Origin: Rhea pennata
Taxonomy: Eukaryota > Chordata > Aves > Rheiformes > Rheidae
Direction of reading: 5' to 3'
NCBI RefSeq assembly: GCF_028389875.1
Contig: NC_084665.1
Span: forward strand, 5,105,001-5,169,000
DNA length: 64,000 nucleotides
Shown piece after piece: positions 63,211 to 64,000 of this stretch. Both the position numbers and the translations under genes were made by a program. How positions within the stretch are numbered: position 1 is the stretch's first letter; the number at the start of each line of letters is the position of its first letter. The notes under the pieces were generated by a model. That model was not told where the DNA came from. It made no database searches and worked only from the letters and a program-made list of their open reading frames with translations.

Positions 63211-63259
63211 CACATGCATGTGCTCTGCCCCATGTGTGTACATGCATGCAAACACATGC
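63211..63259 (+). repeat. GCATG-rich alternating stretch
   Basis: Several CATGCATG or CACATGCA words. TGCATG (63215, 63243) is the known RBFOX RNA motif; here it may be no more than simple-sequence drift. Confidence 0.4.
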
Positions 63260-64000
63260 AAGGAGTTTGTTCTGCTTGGGCACAGCCAAAAGAGGCCGGA
63301 CACTGCTGTCTTCAGCTCAGTGGAAATTGGCACTATCCCATCTCCAGTAAACAGCAGCCTGACGTCAGCTCGTGCAGCGCTGATAGCAGTATAACTTGAG
63401 AGATTTTTCAACTGGCCGAGTTGTTGAAAGGCTATCGCTGGGTTTGATAATCTCTGGCTACACTTTAAAGGAATGGGTGCAAAGGTGGGGGGAGGAATGG
63501 TCTCTTAATGACAGAAATAATAGAGCAATTCCTGATAACTTCACATGAGGTGGAGAGGTGATTTGAAGTGCTATACTGGAGGGTATTTTGATTCCCATCT
63601 TGGTGACTGGAGTCGTTCTCTTTTGTTTTTCCAGATTCTGAAATCCTGGCTGCTCTGTAGAATTTGCATTAGTAGTTCCGTTGTTCTCCAGCTTCCAATA
63701 AAGTGCCCTGTAACAGTCAATCAAGCAGATGATGAAATTTGACTTTCCTATTGTGTTGAATTAAGCACCTTCATTATGTTTTTAATTCCTGAAGTTTGCT
63801 TTATTCAGTGTAGATGTAGTTCAAAGAACTGAGCCTGACTATACTAAGCTTTTTACTGGGTTCTATATATTCAATTTTTATTGCTAGGATACAAATATAT
63901 AAATTGTGAAGGCCCCAAATTTATACGACAGCATCCAGAAAAGGCTTACTTTCAAGATATTTAGTTAGTCATCATTATCAAATTAGGCTGGAATAAAGGG

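Larger units (their letters stand above)
44298..64000 (+). other. SERTAD2: Probable SERTAD2 intron 1 (partial)
   Basis: After the donor at 44298 the sequence quickly becomes AT-rich and stays so to the window end. No translated segment resembles the SERTA domain or any other family I know, so the coding exon must lie further right. Contains scattered homopolymers and simple repeats listed separately and one possible old interspersed repeat. A good donor-like CTCAG|GTAAGG near 58041 is the only exon-like signal that stood out. Confidence 0.55.

Noticed and set aside
1-64000. CRISPR arrays, tRNA or rRNA genes, operons, phage or toxin-antitoxin systems
   Set aside because: No such structures seen; intron-containing vertebrate gene structure and composition rule out a prokaryotic reading.

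Overview
The window looks like nuclear DNA from a vertebrate, most likely a bird or other sauropsid. It has large non-coding spaces, CpG-island promoters, very few interspersed repeats (no primate- or rodent-type SINEs or LINEs and no obvious intact CR1) and one recognisable protein-coding exon. That exon, on the minus strand at 2583-3088, is the first coding exon of SLC1A4 (ASCT1, a neutral amino-acid transporter). Its GT splice donor sits at the conserved position of the family.

Layout: 1-2582 is SLC1A4 intron 1 (the gene runs leftwards out of the window). About 2150-3570 is the SLC1A4 CpG-island promoter. From 3.6 to 43 kb is a long intergenic interval with no recognisable protein gene. 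It carries a scatter of CpG-rich patches (about 14.8-23.9 kb and 32.5-37.5 kb), a 40-bp minisatellite (36301-36911), a poly-C run, a strong G-quadruplex motif, several perfect palindromes and a few exon- or promoter-like signals that could belong to unannotated non-coding transcripts. A second strong CpG island lies at about 43.14-44.42 kb, with CCAAT boxes, an AP-1-like site and a consensus splice donor on the plus strand (exon end at 44297). In other vertebrates the gene divergently oriented to SLC1A4 is SERTAD2, whose first exon is non-coding, so I assign this island and donor to SERTAD2 by synteny. The rest of the window (44298-64000) would then be SERTAD2 intron 1. The SERTAD2 coding exon is not in the window.

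The window therefore captures a head-to-head pair, SLC1A4 leftward and SERTAD2 rightward, about 40 kb apart, plus the regulatory DNA between them. The most interesting direct observation is that both promoter islands carry short tandem arrays of the MYB-type core YAACGG with spacing of 10 bp (one step is 9 bp): two copies at SLC1A4, three upstream of SERTAD2 and three inside the proposed SERTAD2 exon 1. I found no prokaryotic-type system, CRISPR array, rRNA, tRNA or intact mobile element. Long open frames in GC-rich stretches are explained by lack of stop codons and are not reported as genes.
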